DNA of 64,000 nt from the NCBI GenBank assembly GCA_022446795.1, contig JAKVBX010000001.1, positions 89,357 through 153,356 of the forward strand, given 5' to 3'. Under the pieces are notes generated by a model. That model did no database searches and was not told the DNA's origin. It saw only the letters and a list, made by a program, of their open reading frames with translations. Positions 48,981 through 58,628 of this stretch are shown piece after piece; the stretch's first letter is position 1; each line of letters begins with the position of its first letter. This DNA comes from Phycisphaerales bacterium. Lineage in GTDB: Bacteria; Planctomycetota; Phycisphaerae; Phycisphaerales; SM1A02. The position numbers and the translations under genes are program-made.

Positions 48981-50402
48981 ATGCGAATGCGGCTGGCCCA
49001 GGCGGGCCTCCATCTCCAGGACTGCCGGACCCGGCTGCCCTTTCGATTCGGCATGCACACGCTGACCAGCGCGCCCCTGGGCACGCTTCATGTGCAGATG
49101 CTGATCGAGGGTGGTGGCGCGGGTGATGGCCACGCATCCGACCTGCTTGTTCCCAAGTGGTTCGAGAAGGACCCGGCAAAGACTCCCGCCGAGGACATCG
49201 ACGCGCTCATCGCCTCCGCGACGACCGCGATCGATGTCGCCACCGAACTGGGCAACCAGCATCGAACGGTGTTCGACCTCTGCCAGGAGATCTGGAATCA
49301 CTGCCTGGACGGCATCCCGATCGACGCGCCGGACCGACTGGTTCACGGATGGGGACCGAGCCTGGTGGAGCGGGCCATCATCGACGCGGCCTGCCGAGCC
49401 GCCACCCTTCCGTTTCACGAGGCCCTTCGGTCAGGACTGCTGGCGTTCGATGCCGGGCGACTGGACGATGCCGTTGCCGACTGGACACCCGATCAACTGG
49501 CACCACCACGGGACACCATCACGCTGAGACATACGGTCGGCCTCGCCGACGCGCTGCACCGATCGGAGATCCAGGACCCCGTCAACGATGGACTTCCCGA
49601 GTCCCTGGACGAGGACATCGAAGCCCACGGCCTGACGCACTTCAAGGTCAAGGTCGGCGGCGACATCGAACAGGATCTCGATCGTCTCCTGCGTGTGGCT
49701 GATGTGGTCCTGTCCCGTGTCGAGACTCCCGCCTTCACGCTGGATGGCAATGAACAGTATCGCTCCATGTCCGCCGTCGCTGAACTGCTGGATCGCCTCA
49801 ACGAGAATCCGCAGGGCAAGCACCTGCTGGAGAACCTGCTGCTGATCGAGCAACCCCTTTCCCGATCGATCACGTTCCAGGAGGAACCCAACCAAGGCAT
49901 TGAGAAGGTCTCTGCACACGCCCCGGTGATCATCGACGAAGCAGATGGTGACCGGGACAGCCTGCACCGAGCCGCGGCGCTGGGCTACGGCGGGGTCTCG
50001 GCCAAGAACTGCAAGGGCGTCTTCCGAGCCGTGCTGAACCGGGCCCGATGCCAGGGAACCGGACTGGTACTTTCTGCGGAAGACCTCACGACCCTTCCCG
50101 TCATTGCCGTACAACAGGATCTCGTCACGGTGGCCACCCTCGGCCTCACGCACGTGGAACGGAACGGACATCACTATTTCCGTGGACTCGATCACCTGCC
50201 CGGCGAGGAAGCTGACCTGGCCCTGCACCATCACCCGGACCTCTATGAACGACATGGCCAGGGCGATACTCGCCTCCGGATCCGCGATGGTGCCCTGGAA
50301 ATCTCATCCCTTCATCAGCCCGGCTTCGGATACGCTGAACCGCCGGACCTGTCCCTGCGAACTCCAGTAGACCAGTGGCAAGGCAGCGAGGACCTCGGTT
50401 GA
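48981..50402 (+). CDS. enolase superfamily (mandelate racemase/muconate lactonizing type) enzyme
   Basis: A 473-residue protein with the C-terminal barrel of the enolase superfamily. The general base lysines sit in HFKVKVGG (K-x-K, about residue 215-222), and the metal ligands in TLDGNEQY (Asp), LLIEQPL (Glu) and VIIDEADGD (Asp/Glu). Such enzymes abstract the alpha proton of a carboxylate, giving racemisation, dehydration or cycloisomerisation. It is about 80-100 residues longer than usual, with insertions in the capping domain. It is the first gene of a four-gene coupled operon with an old-yellow-enzyme type reductase, a transporter and a DUF993 protein. Substrate unknown. Confidence 0.8.
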   Translation: MRMRLAQAGLHLQDCRTRLPFRFGMHTLTSAPLGTLHVQMLIEGGGAGDGHASDLLVPKWFEKDPAKTPAEDIDALIASATTAIDVATELGNQHRTVFDLCQEIWNHCLDGIPIDAPDRLVHGWGPSLVERAIIDAACRAATLPFHEALRSGLLAFDAGRLDDAVADWTPDQLAPPRDTITLRHTVGLADALHRSEIQDPVNDGLPESLDEDIEAHGLTHFKVKVGGDIEQDLDRLLRVADVVLSRVETPAFTLDGNEQYRSMSAVAELLDRLNENPQGKHLLENLLLIEQPLSRSITFQEEPNQGIEKVSAHAPVIIDEADGDRDSLHRAAALGYGGVSAKNCKGVFRAVLNRARCQGTGLVLSAEDLTTLPVIAVQQDLVTVATLGLTHVERNGHHYFRGLDHLPGEEADLALHHHPDLYERHGQGDTRLRIRDGALEISSLHQPGFGYAEPPDLSLRTPVDQWQGSEDLG

Positions 50403-51859
50403 TGAAATACACGCCCCCGGGCCGAATCAAGTCCGTCGAAGAGTTCCGGGAGACGCTTGGCCGGCATGCCGGAACCATCGACTGCCTGGAAGATCATGGC
50501 GGCCGTCACGGACCGTTGGGGCGCAGCATCCGGATCCTCGGCCGAACGGTGTCGAATCGATTCTGTGTCCAGCCGATGGAAGGCTGGGACGGCCAACCGG
50601 ACGGTAGTCCCTCGGCGCATACGATCCGCCGATGGGCTCGATTTGGAGAAAGCGGCGCCGAGTTGATCTGGGGTGGCGAGGCCTATGCCGTCCAGGCGGA
50701 CGGCCGGGCGAACCCCAACCAGTTGTTCATGAACCCCGATGGCGACAACCGCGCCTGGCTGGGCACCCTGCTGGACGCCTTGCGACAAGGTGCCGTGAAG
50801 ATGGGAGACGATCCCGACACGCGCATCATCGGTTTGCAATTGACCCACTCGGGTCGATTCAGCCGTCCAACGAAAGAGGGCCCCCGCCCCTTGATCGTGC
50901 ACCCCCATCCCCAGTTGGCTCACAAGTACGGGCTTGACCATGACCATCCGCTGATCACGGATGACGAGCTTCGAGTCATCCGCGACCGCTTCATCGAGGC
51001 CGCTCAACTGGCTCACGAGGCCGGCTTCGACTTCGTCGACATCAAGTGCGCGCATGGATACCTGCTGCACGAGCTCCTCGCGGCCCGGACACGCGAGGGC
51101 GACTACGGTGGATCGCTGGACAACCGCCTGCGATTGATCCGCGAGATCATCGAGGGCATCAAGCAGACCTGTCCCAAGCTGGGGATCGGTGTCCGGGTCT
51201 CGCTGACCGACCGGCCGCCGTTCGAACGGGATCCCGACTCCGGCGAGGGCGTCCAGATGAAACGGGACGCGGGCCCGTGGCCCTGGGGATTTGGTGTCGC
51301 CGAGCGCAACCCGGACAAGGCTGATCTCTTCGAGCCCTTCGCATTTCTCGCGATGCTCCAGATGCTGGGGGTCCGCCTGGTCAACATCTCGGTCGGCTCC
51401 CCCTACTACTGCCCACACGTCCAGCGACCGGCGACCTATCCACCCAGCGACGGTTACCTGCCGCCGGTCCATCCGCTGGATGGCGTGCGTCGGCACATCG
51501 AGGCCACGCGAGCGTGCAAGGAGCGATACCCCGACCTTGTTGTTGTCGGCAGCGGGTACTCCTGGTTGCAGGAGTACCTCCCACATGTCGCGGCCATGGA
51601 AATCGACGACAACCACGTGGACTTCATCGGCCTTGGACGCATGATGCTGAGCTACCCGCACCTGCCACGACACTTCCTGGATGATGGTGTGCTGGATGGC
51701 AAGCAACTATGCCGGACCTTCAGCGACTGTACGACCGGGCCACGCAATGGCATGATCAGCGGCTGCTACCCGCTGGACCCCTACTACTCGAAGATGCCAC
51801 AGGCGGTCACGATCAGCGGCCTGCGTCGCGAGGTCATGAAAGGGGGACGTGGATCATGA
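50402..51859 (+). CDS. NADH:flavin oxidoreductase (old yellow enzyme family)
   Basis: A 485-residue FMN-binding TIM barrel. ATG 50402 overlaps the previous stop (TGATG). The OYE pattern is visible in RFCVQPMEGWDG, IGLQLTHSGRFS, FDFVDIKCAHGYLLHELLA and the phosphate-binding VVGSGYSWLQ and FIGLGRMMLSYP. No 4Fe-4S cluster cysteine set or pyridine nucleotide domain of the 2,4-dienoyl-CoA reductase type is attached, so it is a single-domain enzyme with an extended C-terminus (CRTFSDCTTGPRNG). It probably reduces an activated double bond in a carboxylic acid intermediate of the operon's pathway. Confidence 0.88.
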   Translation: MKYTPPGRIKSVEEFRETLGRHAGTIDCLEDHGGRHGPLGRSIRILGRTVSNRFCVQPMEGWDGQPDGSPSAHTIRRWARFGESGAELIWGGEAYAVQADGRANPNQLFMNPDGDNRAWLGTLLDALRQGAVKMGDDPDTRIIGLQLTHSGRFSRPTKEGPRPLIVHPHPQLAHKYGLDHDHPLITDDELRVIRDRFIEAAQLAHEAGFDFVDIKCAHGYLLHELLAARTREGDYGGSLDNRLRLIREIIEGIKQTCPKLGIGVRVSLTDRPPFERDPDSGEGVQMKRDAGPWPWGFGVAERNPDKADLFEPFAFLAMLQMLGVRLVNISVGSPYYCPHVQRPATYPPSDGYLPPVHPLDGVRRHIEATRACKERYPDLVVVGSGYSWLQEYLPHVAAMEIDDNHVDFIGLGRMMLSYPHLPRHFLDDGVLDGKQLCRTFSDCTTGPRNGMISGCYPLDPYYSKMPQAVTISGLRREVMKGGRGS

Positions 51860-53232
51860 GCCGGGAACTGGAACGCATCCGCCAACTGGAAACTCGTCCG
51901 TGGCTGCCGCGGACATTCGGCTACCTGCGCCTCATGGGCCCCGGGTACCTGCAGTCGGCCATGACCCTCGGCGGTGGTACCGCGTTCGCGTCGATCTTCG
52001 CGGGCGCCGCCTTCGGCTATCAACTGCTCTGGGTCGCGCCCGTCGCCATGCTGCTGGGACTCATCGTGCTCTCGGCGGTGGCCTGGCAGACCCTCAGTAC
52101 CGGCCAGGAACCCTTCGCGGCGATGAAGAAGCACGCTGGCCCCTTCTTCGCCTATGGCTGGGCGATCAGCGGAATCCTCTCCTCGATCATCTGGCAGTTC
52201 GCGCAGTATGCCCTGGCCAGTGCGATGCTCACCATGCTCGCCCGCAACCTGGGCTGGGAAGCGGAGACCTGGGTCATGGGCCTGGTCGCCCTGGGGTGGT
52301 GCGTGCTTGTCGCGATGCTCTATGGCCGGGCCCGAAGACTGGTCCGCTCCTACGAACTGCTGTTGACCCTGATGGTCTGGTTCATCGTGGCCTGCTTCGC
52401 CTGGGTGGTCATCCGAACGGGCATCCCCCATCCGGAAGACCTGCTGAAGGGCATCATTCCCTTCAACGTGCCCGGCGAGAGCAAGGGTGTCGCGGGACTC
52501 TCCCTGGTCGTGGCCGGCCTGGCCGCAGCCGTCGGCGCCAACATGGTCTTCGTCTATCCCTACACGCTTCGACGTCGACAATGGGGTCGGGAACATCGGC
52601 GCCTGGCCCGCCTGGACCTGGGTTGGGGCATGTTCGTGCCCTACACCATCGCGGCAAGCCTGATGCTCATCGCAGCCGCGAGCATCTTCCACTACCAGGA
52701 CCCGGAACTGTTCACGGGCAAGAAGATCAGCCCGGTCCAGGCCGCCGAGATCCTGGCTACGCCCGAACGGCTGGGTGATACGGTCGGGCTCTGGGTGTTC
52801 GGACTGGGCATCGTGGCCATGGCCCTCTCGTCGATCACGATGCAGATGCTCTGCTCCGGCTTTGCCCTCTCGGTCATGTGCAACAAGCCCAGCGAAGGCT
52901 GGACCTACCGCCTGGGCATGATGCTCCCCGCGATTGGCGTCCTGGGCGCCGTGTTCTGGAACGAAGTCAGGCTCTGGATGGCTGTCCCGACCACGATCAT
53001 CTGCGGCTTCCTGCTGCCGCTGGTCTACGTCGCCTTCATGATCATGCAGACCAGGACCAACTACCTCGGTGCGGATCGACCCCGCGGGGCGTTGGGCACA
53101 TGGTGGATGATCGGCATGGGCGTCTCGACCCTCGTGTTGATCGTGTTCCTGGGATGGCAGGCCATGACGACGCTGCCCGGATGGCTCGAGTCGATCTTCC
53201 CGCCGGCCACGGAAGCACCCGTGACCTCATGA
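51856..53232 (+). CDS. Nramp-like transporter lacking canonical metal-binding motifs
   Basis: A 458-residue integral membrane protein with about eleven hydrophobic spans, related to the Nramp (SLC11) fold. ATG 51856 overlaps the previous stop by 4 bp. The opening MGPGYLQSAMTLGGGTAFAS corresponds to the first helix, where true manganese/iron Nramps carry DPGN; here the position reads LGGGT. The sixth-helix motif MPH is also absent (AVGANMVFVYPYTLRRR). Metal transport is therefore unlikely. Given the operon, I infer a transporter for the organic substrate of the pathway. Hydrophobicity and LeuT-like repeats support the fold. Confidence 0.7.
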   Translation: MSRELERIRQLETRPWLPRTFGYLRLMGPGYLQSAMTLGGGTAFASIFAGAAFGYQLLWVAPVAMLLGLIVLSAVAWQTLSTGQEPFAAMKKHAGPFFAYGWAISGILSSIIWQFAQYALASAMLTMLARNLGWEAETWVMGLVALGWCVLVAMLYGRARRLVRSYELLLTLMVWFIVACFAWVVIRTGIPHPEDLLKGIIPFNVPGESKGVAGLSLVVAGLAAAVGANMVFVYPYTLRRRQWGREHRRLARLDLGWGMFVPYTIAASLMLIAAASIFHYQDPELFTGKKISPVQAAEILATPERLGDTVGLWVFGLGIVAMALSSITMQMLCSGFALSVMCNKPSEGWTYRLGMMLPAIGVLGAVFWNEVRLWMAVPTTIICGFLLPLVYVAFMIMQTRTNYLGADRPRGALGTWWMIGMGVSTLVLIVFLGWQAMTTLPGWLESIFPPATEAPVTS

Positions 53233-54425
53233 CCACGACCTCCGTCGAGTTCGGCGGCCGCACCATCACGATCCCCCACGATCCGTGGCGAGAGATCCGC
53301 GAACGAACACCGGTTGGCCTCCCGCCCTGCCGCGTGGTCCAGGCGGCGGCGCATGTCGTGATGCAACCGTCCTATGCCGCGGTCGATCACTCCACGGGCT
53401 CACCCGGTCACCCGGATGAGATCGCCCAGCACGTCGACTGGGAGGCCACCATGGCCTTTCGCTCGCACCTGGCGGCCCATGGCTTCGGCATCGCCGAGGC
53501 CATGGACACGGCCCAGCGATTCGAACTGGGCTGGACGGCCGCTCGCGAACTCATCCGTCGATGTGGAGACCTCCGATTGCCGACGGGGTTCGTGGCCGGC
53601 GCCTCCGTCGATCACCTCGACGAGGTGTCGACGCCATCACAGTTGATCGATGGCGTGATCGAACAGGTCGGCATCATCCAGGCCGCCGGTGGCATCGCGG
53701 TCCTCCTGCCGATGCCGCTGCTGACGCGATGGCAGGCGGATGAACAACAGTATGTCGATGTCTACACCGCGATCATCGACGGTTGCGAAGGTCCGTTGAT
53801 CACGCACTGGCTCGGCGAGATGTTCCTGCCGGAACTGGCCGGGTACTTCCCGGGTGATTCGTTCCTCCGCATCATGCGACACGATCCCACCACGGTGCGG
53901 GCGGCCAAGCTCTCGCTGCTGGATCCGAACGTCGAACGTCGACTGGCTCACGAGCTTCGACAACAGGATCAGTTCATGCTCACCGGCGATGACTACAACT
54001 TCGCGCCTCTGCTGACCGGCGTGGGCACCCCCGACGGCCAGACGAGCCTGGGCGACATTCCCGTCCCGCTCGGACCCTTCAGCCACGGGCTGCTGGGCAT
54101 CTTCGATGGCATCGCCGCCCCCGCCGAGATCGGTCTTCGCGCGTTGGCGGCGGGCCACCGCGACGATGCCATGATGGTGCTCATGGCCTGTCAGCAACTC
54201 GGGCGGGCCATCTTCGAACCGCCCGTGCACCGGTACAAGGCCGGGCTGGCGTTCCTGGCCTGGCTCAATGGACACCAGGACACCTTTGACCTGGTGAACC
54301 ACGTGCAACGTGAACGATCACTGGATCACTACGCGATGGTTCTGCAACTGGCCGCCGATGCAGGCGCCCTGACCGACGTGGAAACGGCCACCGACCGACT
54401 GGGGCGATTCCCGGCGCTCGATTGA
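53229..54425 (+). CDS. DUF993 family protein (dihydrodipicolinate synthase-like)
   Basis: A 398-residue cytoplasmic protein of the DUF993 family, predicted to be a TIM barrel related to dihydrodipicolinate synthase and N-acetylneuraminate lyase. Lys 227 in VRAAKLSLLD is at the place where a Schiff-base lysine would be expected. ATG 53229 overlaps the transporter stop (ATGA). Family members occur in sugar-acid and inositol-like gene clusters and their reaction is not established. As the last gene of the operon it may carry out an aldol cleavage that ends the pathway. The stop is four bases from the convergent LamG protein gene. Confidence 0.82.
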   Translation: MTTTSVEFGGRTITIPHDPWREIRERTPVGLPPCRVVQAAAHVVMQPSYAAVDHSTGSPGHPDEIAQHVDWEATMAFRSHLAAHGFGIAEAMDTAQRFELGWTAARELIRRCGDLRLPTGFVAGASVDHLDEVSTPSQLIDGVIEQVGIIQAAGGIAVLLPMPLLTRWQADEQQYVDVYTAIIDGCEGPLITHWLGEMFLPELAGYFPGDSFLRIMRHDPTTVRAAKLSLLDPNVERRLAHELRQQDQFMLTGDDYNFAPLLTGVGTPDGQTSLGDIPVPLGPFSHGLLGIFDGIAAPAEIGLRALAAGHRDDAMMVLMACQQLGRAIFEPPVHRYKAGLAFLAWLNGHQDTFDLVNHVQRERSLDHYAMVLQLAADAGALTDVETATDRLGRFPALD

Positions 54426-54429
54426 GCCC

Positions 54430-57400
54430 TCAGTCGTCCACGTGCGTGCGGCCCGACTCCGGCGCCAACTGGTGAACCGTCAGGTGGGCGTAGCCCTCGT
54501 GGTCCGATCCGCCGACCGGGACCGCGTAGTCCACGTGCACCTGCATCGCTGGTGACATGTCCGGAACCTGAAGCCACACGGTTCGCCGATCCGGCGACAG
54601 GTGCACCTTGGTCACGGGCCAGTTCGTCCGGCCCGCGTCACCGTTCAACTTGAATTCCGGCGAACCGTACCGGGCCGTCCACTTGTAGTTCCACGCCTTG
54701 AGATCCCAGCGATCGGGATCCGCCGCCGTCGGGTCCAGTGGCTGCGTGAAGTGCAGAACCAGTCCGTCGTTCACGGCGCGGAAATCATCCGGCAGCGGCG
54801 GCAATGGTCCGGTGGATCGAACGCGGTACAGGCCACCATCGACCGTGCCGTCAGACGACCACCCCACCAGCCCACAGGCATAGAGGTGCCCATCCGTTGG
54901 ATTGAATCGAGCCGACATCAGACCCGTGGGCACCTGGATCGGCAACTTGACCACGCCACCCTGGTGCAGGCCGTCGATCTCGTCTTCCAGGATCAGATAG
55001 ATCTCACCGGTGCCGTATGACAGGCCGAGCAGTCGCCCGTTGAGATCGCCCCATGCCGGAGTCGTCACCCGGATCTGCGATGATGGAGACCGATCAACCG
55101 TCGGATGAACCCAGGCCAATGGCGGGTCATAGGTATCCAGGTCGGTCATCGGCGTTCCCGTCCAGTTGTTGCCGTAGAAGCCACCGTCGGTGATCCGATT
55201 GAGTCGATTGGCCGGCATCCAGTGGCCTTCCTGGTCCGAGCCGAAGAAGGCACCGTCGGGCTCGACCGCCAGGCCATTGGGGGCACGGAATCCCGAGGCG
55301 AGGATCGTCGACCTGGAACCATCCGCCTCGACCTTCACCAGCGTGCCATGATGAGGATGAATCGCATCCTTGGCATGACGGGCAGCCTTCAAGTAGTAGA
55401 AGTGACCCGCAGCATCGGTCTGCAGACCGCTGGCCGGCTCGTGAAAGTGCTCCGAGTTCATCGTGTCGTTGTTGAAGTTCTCATAGAAGTCCGTCACCCA
55501 GTCCCCGTTGAGATCTCGCAAGCGGGTGATCTGGTCCCGGCCGAGCACGAAGATCTCTCCATCGCGGACGCGAAGCCCCAGCGGCTGGCTCAGGCCGGAC
55601 GCGATCCGGGTCCAGGTGAGTTCCTCAAGTGCCGGATCATCCAGCCCTTCCACCAACCAGACGTCGCCACTCCAGGTCGACACCACCGCTGCGTCGGTCC
55701 CCGGCAGGAAGTCCACGGCACCGAAACGCATCCAGGCATCCCACGGGTTTTCCTCCGGCCGAGTCAGCAGGTCAACAGTGAAGGCATCACGGACGGGTGC
55801 CGCCAGGCCACGAAGACGAGTGATCGCGTCATCCAGGTTTGGCTCGGGACCACTCCACGTCAAGAGGCTCGCTTCGCGTCGATCCGGTTCCGAAGGCAGG
55901 TGCAGGACCACGTCGCCGCCACCAATCCGCCGCCAGGTGGCGCCGGGCCATTCGCCACGGACCAGCCAGGCCTGGACCAGCGCTGCGCCCGTTTGCCCGG
56001 CCACCTCGGACAGTTGACCCTCGTCCAGTCGCGCGTGAAAGACCTGCACGCCTTCCATGAATCCACTGAACCACGTCGGGCTTGGGAAGTTCTCTGCCGT
56101 GAAGCCCAGCTGGACCACCGATTCGTCCACCGGCCCACCGACGGGAAGCGTGCCCGAGGCCTCCTCTCGACCATCGACATAGAGCCGGACCGCGCCATCA
56201 TGATGAGACCAGTTGAAGGCCACGTGATGCCAGGAACCGTCGGCGACATTCGTTGAACCATGGACGACCCCGACCCAGCCCACGTCGAACGCGAGTCGAC
56301 CCTCGCGAACGAAGAAGGTCACGCCATCGGGAACCCATTCCCCCTCCGGCCGGGTCTTGGACATGATCGTGCCGTCGGCCGTGGTGTAGATCCAGGCCGC
56401 GAAGGTGAGATCTGATCGCGTGAAGTCCATGTGGTTGCCGGACCAGGTGGCCCGGGCCGTGCCGTCGAAATCGAGACAACGACCCTTGAGCCCTCGTCGC
56501 CAGGTCACGCCATCCAGTTCCAGATCACGCCGACCGGTCACCTCGTTGCGCATGGCTTCGCCTTCCCCCTCGTCAAACGTCCAGGAGGCGACGGGACCGG
56601 GCATGGTGGCGTTGCTGGTGACGCTCGCCCAGGCGTAGGCCTCGTCAACCGGAACATCGGCATCCGTCCGCACGGTTCCATTGAACGCCGTGATGCCCAT
56701 CGTGGCCGAAGACGCGGCCTTCAGCGCGATGTTGCGTGCCGGCGCACCGGCTTCCGCAACGATCGGAATCGAATCATCGATGGAGAACGGGTCGTACCCG
56801 GTCTGGCCGGAGGTCGCCACGCTGGGAATCCACTGGTCCTGTGGCAGAACTGAAAAATCAGCGAACGGCTTGGGAAGGGACAACCCACGAAGGATGCCCG
56901 TGAAGGTCTCGAGTTCCTCCTCATCTTCGATCGATGCCACGGCGACCAGGACTCGAGCCGGCCCCGCGTGCTTCCCTGGATTCAAGACGAGCCTGATGTC
57001 CGGTCCCTGCTGGACCACCCTGGCCTCTCCTGATGTGGCCTCCACGATCCCGATGGCCTGGCGGAGTTCCTGGCCCGAGCGGACCACCACGGCGAAGTGA
57101 TCCGGTGCCCCTGCTGCGGCCGAGGGGTCCGGCGCGACATCGAGCCACTGCAGGGACTCCCGCGGAGCCTTGAGCAGGCCAAGCATCAGTTCCGCATCAG
57201 TCCCTTCGTACTCGATGCCGCGGGTATAGACGGACAGGCCATCCTTGACGACCAGTCCCGGTTGCTCGCGAATCTCGGTCTGGCCAACCCGGTATCGCAG
57301 CGCGAGATCGTCATCCTTGACGTGGATTCCCTCCCATCGCATTCGCTGGCCATCGATCGGACCATAGGGCCAGGCTCGAAGGTCGGCGAAGTCACCATCC

Positions 57401-57753
57401 ACGGATACCCCGGGCCCCGTGTTCGTGGACCAGTCGGGTTCTCCGTCGATGCCCGGGTGAATGCCATGGGGACCGTCATAGACGATGCCACGCAAGTCCA
57501 CGCCACCACCTCGCCAACCAGCGGCCCATCGGAGAACATCCGTATCAAAGAGCATCGTGGCCTCGCCCTCGGGGGTATCGCCAACGGTCACGGCAATGCC
57601 CTTGTACGCAATATTGCCCGGTTCCACCTCGATGGCCGCGGAGAGGAAGGGGCCATAGTCCATGGCCTCCCAGGGCGGTGCATCCTGGGCCCGTGCCGTC
57701 AGCGTGGAACACAGCAGCAGAACGCCAAGAACCCGGGACATCAACAACAGCAT
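54430..57753 (-). CDS. large exported LamG/propeller (DUF6797-type) protein
   Basis: A 1107-residue secreted protein. GAGGAGG lies eight bases before ATG 57753 and the signal peptide ends ARAQ. The N-terminal 330 residues resemble the DUF6797-type domain of planctomycete and verrucomicrobial proteins. Residues about 395-570 are a LamG/concanavalin-like domain (VASWTFDEGEGEAM, LTFAAWIYTTADGTIMSKT, WHHVAFNWSHHDGAVRLYVDG). The rest (about 630-1000) is a glucose/sorbosone-dehydrogenase-like propeller (ASGFRAPNGLAVEPDGAFFGSDQEGHW). Such proteins are abundant on planctomycete surfaces and may oxidise or bind carbohydrate. No heme c motif is present. Confidence 0.75.
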   Translation of the reverse strand: MLLLMSRVLGVLLLCSTLTARAQDAPPWEAMDYGPFLSAAIEVEPGNIAYKGIAVTVGDTPEGEATMLFDTDVLRWAAGWRGGGVDLRGIVYDGPHGIHPGIDGEPDWSTNTGPGVSVDGDFADLRAWPYGPIDGQRMRWEGIHVKDDDLALRYRVGQTEIREQPGLVVKDGLSVYTRGIEYEGTDAELMLGLLKAPRESLQWLDVAPDPSAAAGAPDHFAVVVRSGQELRQAIGIVEATSGEARVVQQGPDIRLVLNPGKHAGPARVLVAVASIEDEEELETFTGILRGLSLPKPFADFSVLPQDQWIPSVATSGQTGYDPFSIDDSIPIVAEAGAPARNIALKAASSATMGITAFNGTVRTDADVPVDEAYAWASVTSNATMPGPVASWTFDEGEGEAMRNEVTGRRDLELDGVTWRRGLKGRCLDFDGTARATWSGNHMDFTRSDLTFAAWIYTTADGTIMSKTRPEGEWVPDGVTFFVREGRLAFDVGWVGVVHGSTNVADGSWHHVAFNWSHHDGAVRLYVDGREEASGTLPVGGPVDESVVQLGFTAENFPSPTWFSGFMEGVQVFHARLDEGQLSEVAGQTGAALVQAWLVRGEWPGATWRRIGGGDVVLHLPSEPDRREASLLTWSGPEPNLDDAITRLRGLAAPVRDAFTVDLLTRPEENPWDAWMRFGAVDFLPGTDAAVVSTWSGDVWLVEGLDDPALEELTWTRIASGLSQPLGLRVRDGEIFVLGRDQITRLRDLNGDWVTDFYENFNNDTMNSEHFHEPASGLQTDAAGHFYYLKAARHAKDAIHPHHGTLVKVEADGSRSTILASGFRAPNGLAVEPDGAFFGSDQEGHWMPANRLNRITDGGFYGNNWTGTPMTDLDTYDPPLAWVHPTVDRSPSSQIRVTTPAWGDLNGRLLGLSYGTGEIYLILEDEIDGLHQGGVVKLPIQVPTGLMSARFNPTDGHLYACGLVGWSSDGTVDGGLYRVRSTGPLPPLPDDFRAVNDGLVLHFTQPLDPTAADPDRWDLKAWNYKWTARYGSPEFKLNGDAGRTNWPVTKVHLSPDRRTVWLQVPDMSPAMQVHVDYAVPVGGSDHEGYAHLTVHQLAPESGRTHVDD

Positions 57754-58041
57754 GGACGACCTCCTCTGGAACTGCTCGTTCCACTTGCCCTGAGTCTACG
57801 TGCTGAGCCCCCGGCATGATGCACCCCCGGACCGGGCCCTGGTGATTCCTGCCGGCACAACCGGTGTCTCCAACGCCCACAGGCGGGTTTCAGGGTGAAG
57901 GGTGCTTTCCCGCGCCGACATCCCGCCGTCGAGACTCTCTTGACCAGCGACCGGATCACGGGGATGAACCGCCGCTTGTCCCGGCCGGGGGGCCGGGATA
58001 CACGACGCTTCAGAAACACGCACAAGAAGGGACAGACCATC

Positions 58042-58515
58042 ATGAAGACCACGTCATCCTGCGCGCCGAATGCCGATCGACCGCTGCTCCGAACACTCGG
58101 GTTCAGCGTTGCCCTGCTTCTCCTGGCCGCAACGTCATCCGTCCAGGCCGGCAGTTACTGGAACAACTACGGCTATACCACCGCAACCGGCACCAACTGG
58201 GGTGCTGCCGCAACGGCCTACACCAATCCGTATGCCGCCTACGCCAACCCCTATGCCACCTATGCCAATCCGTACGCTGGCTATGCCGCGTCCTACGTGG
58301 CACCGGCCGCGACGACTGACCTCTACAGCAGTTACGCCACACTGGCCAGCGCCTTCACCTGGGACTACGACGATCTCTACGATCTCTTTGACTGGGGCTA
58401 TGACGACTACAGCTACGACTACGGCACCTCCAGCACGTATGACTACTACGACTACAGCTACAACGACTACATGTACGACAACTACTACTACGAGCCGACG
58501 TACTACAGCTTCTAG
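58042..58515 (+). CDS. tyrosine-rich secreted protein 1
   Basis: A 157-residue secreted protein of no family I know. The signal peptide ends SVQA. The mature 120 or so residues contain about 31 Tyr, many Asp, Ala and Trp, and not one Lys, Arg or Cys. The first half has an Ala-Asn-Pro-Tyr repeat; the second half is an Asp-Tyr-rich stretch. Two proteins of the same kind are encoded at 61777 and 62306. The composition suggests a structural or adhesive matrix protein, possibly cross-linked through tyrosine, or an amyloid-like protein. It is followed by a strong terminator. Confidence 0.75.
   Translation: MKTTSSCAPNADRPLLRTLGFSVALLLLAATSSVQAGSYWNNYGYTTATGTNWGAAATAYTNPYAAYANPYATYANPYAGYAASYVAPAATTDLYSSYATLASAFTWDYDDLYDLFDWGYDDYSYDYGTSSTYDYYDYSYNDYMYDNYYYEPTYYSF
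58219..58290 (+). repeat. Ala-Asn-Pro-Tyr coding repeat
   Basis: Three to four imperfect copies of a 24-bp-scale unit that encodes (T/A)NPYAxYA. Codons differ between copies, so the repeat is selected at the protein level rather than a recent DNA expansion. Confidence 0.6.
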
Positions 58516-58561
58516 CAAGTCCACCGGGTTGCCCCGGCAGCCAATCACCCCATCCCCCCAT

Positions 58562-58586
58562 CGCCGCACCCCGTGCGGCGTTTTTC
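58562..58586 (+). terminator. rho-independent terminator
   Basis: CGCCGCAC (58562-58569) pairs with 58573-58580, loop CCC, tail TTTTT. Confidence 0.85.
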
Positions 58587-58628
58587 ATTCACCCGTCGAG
58601 GTTGCAGGAATGGGCTCTGCCGTAGACC

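Noticed and set aside
51856-53232. A manganese or iron importer
   Set aside because: The DPGN and MPH metal-binding motifs are missing and the neighbours are catabolic enzymes.
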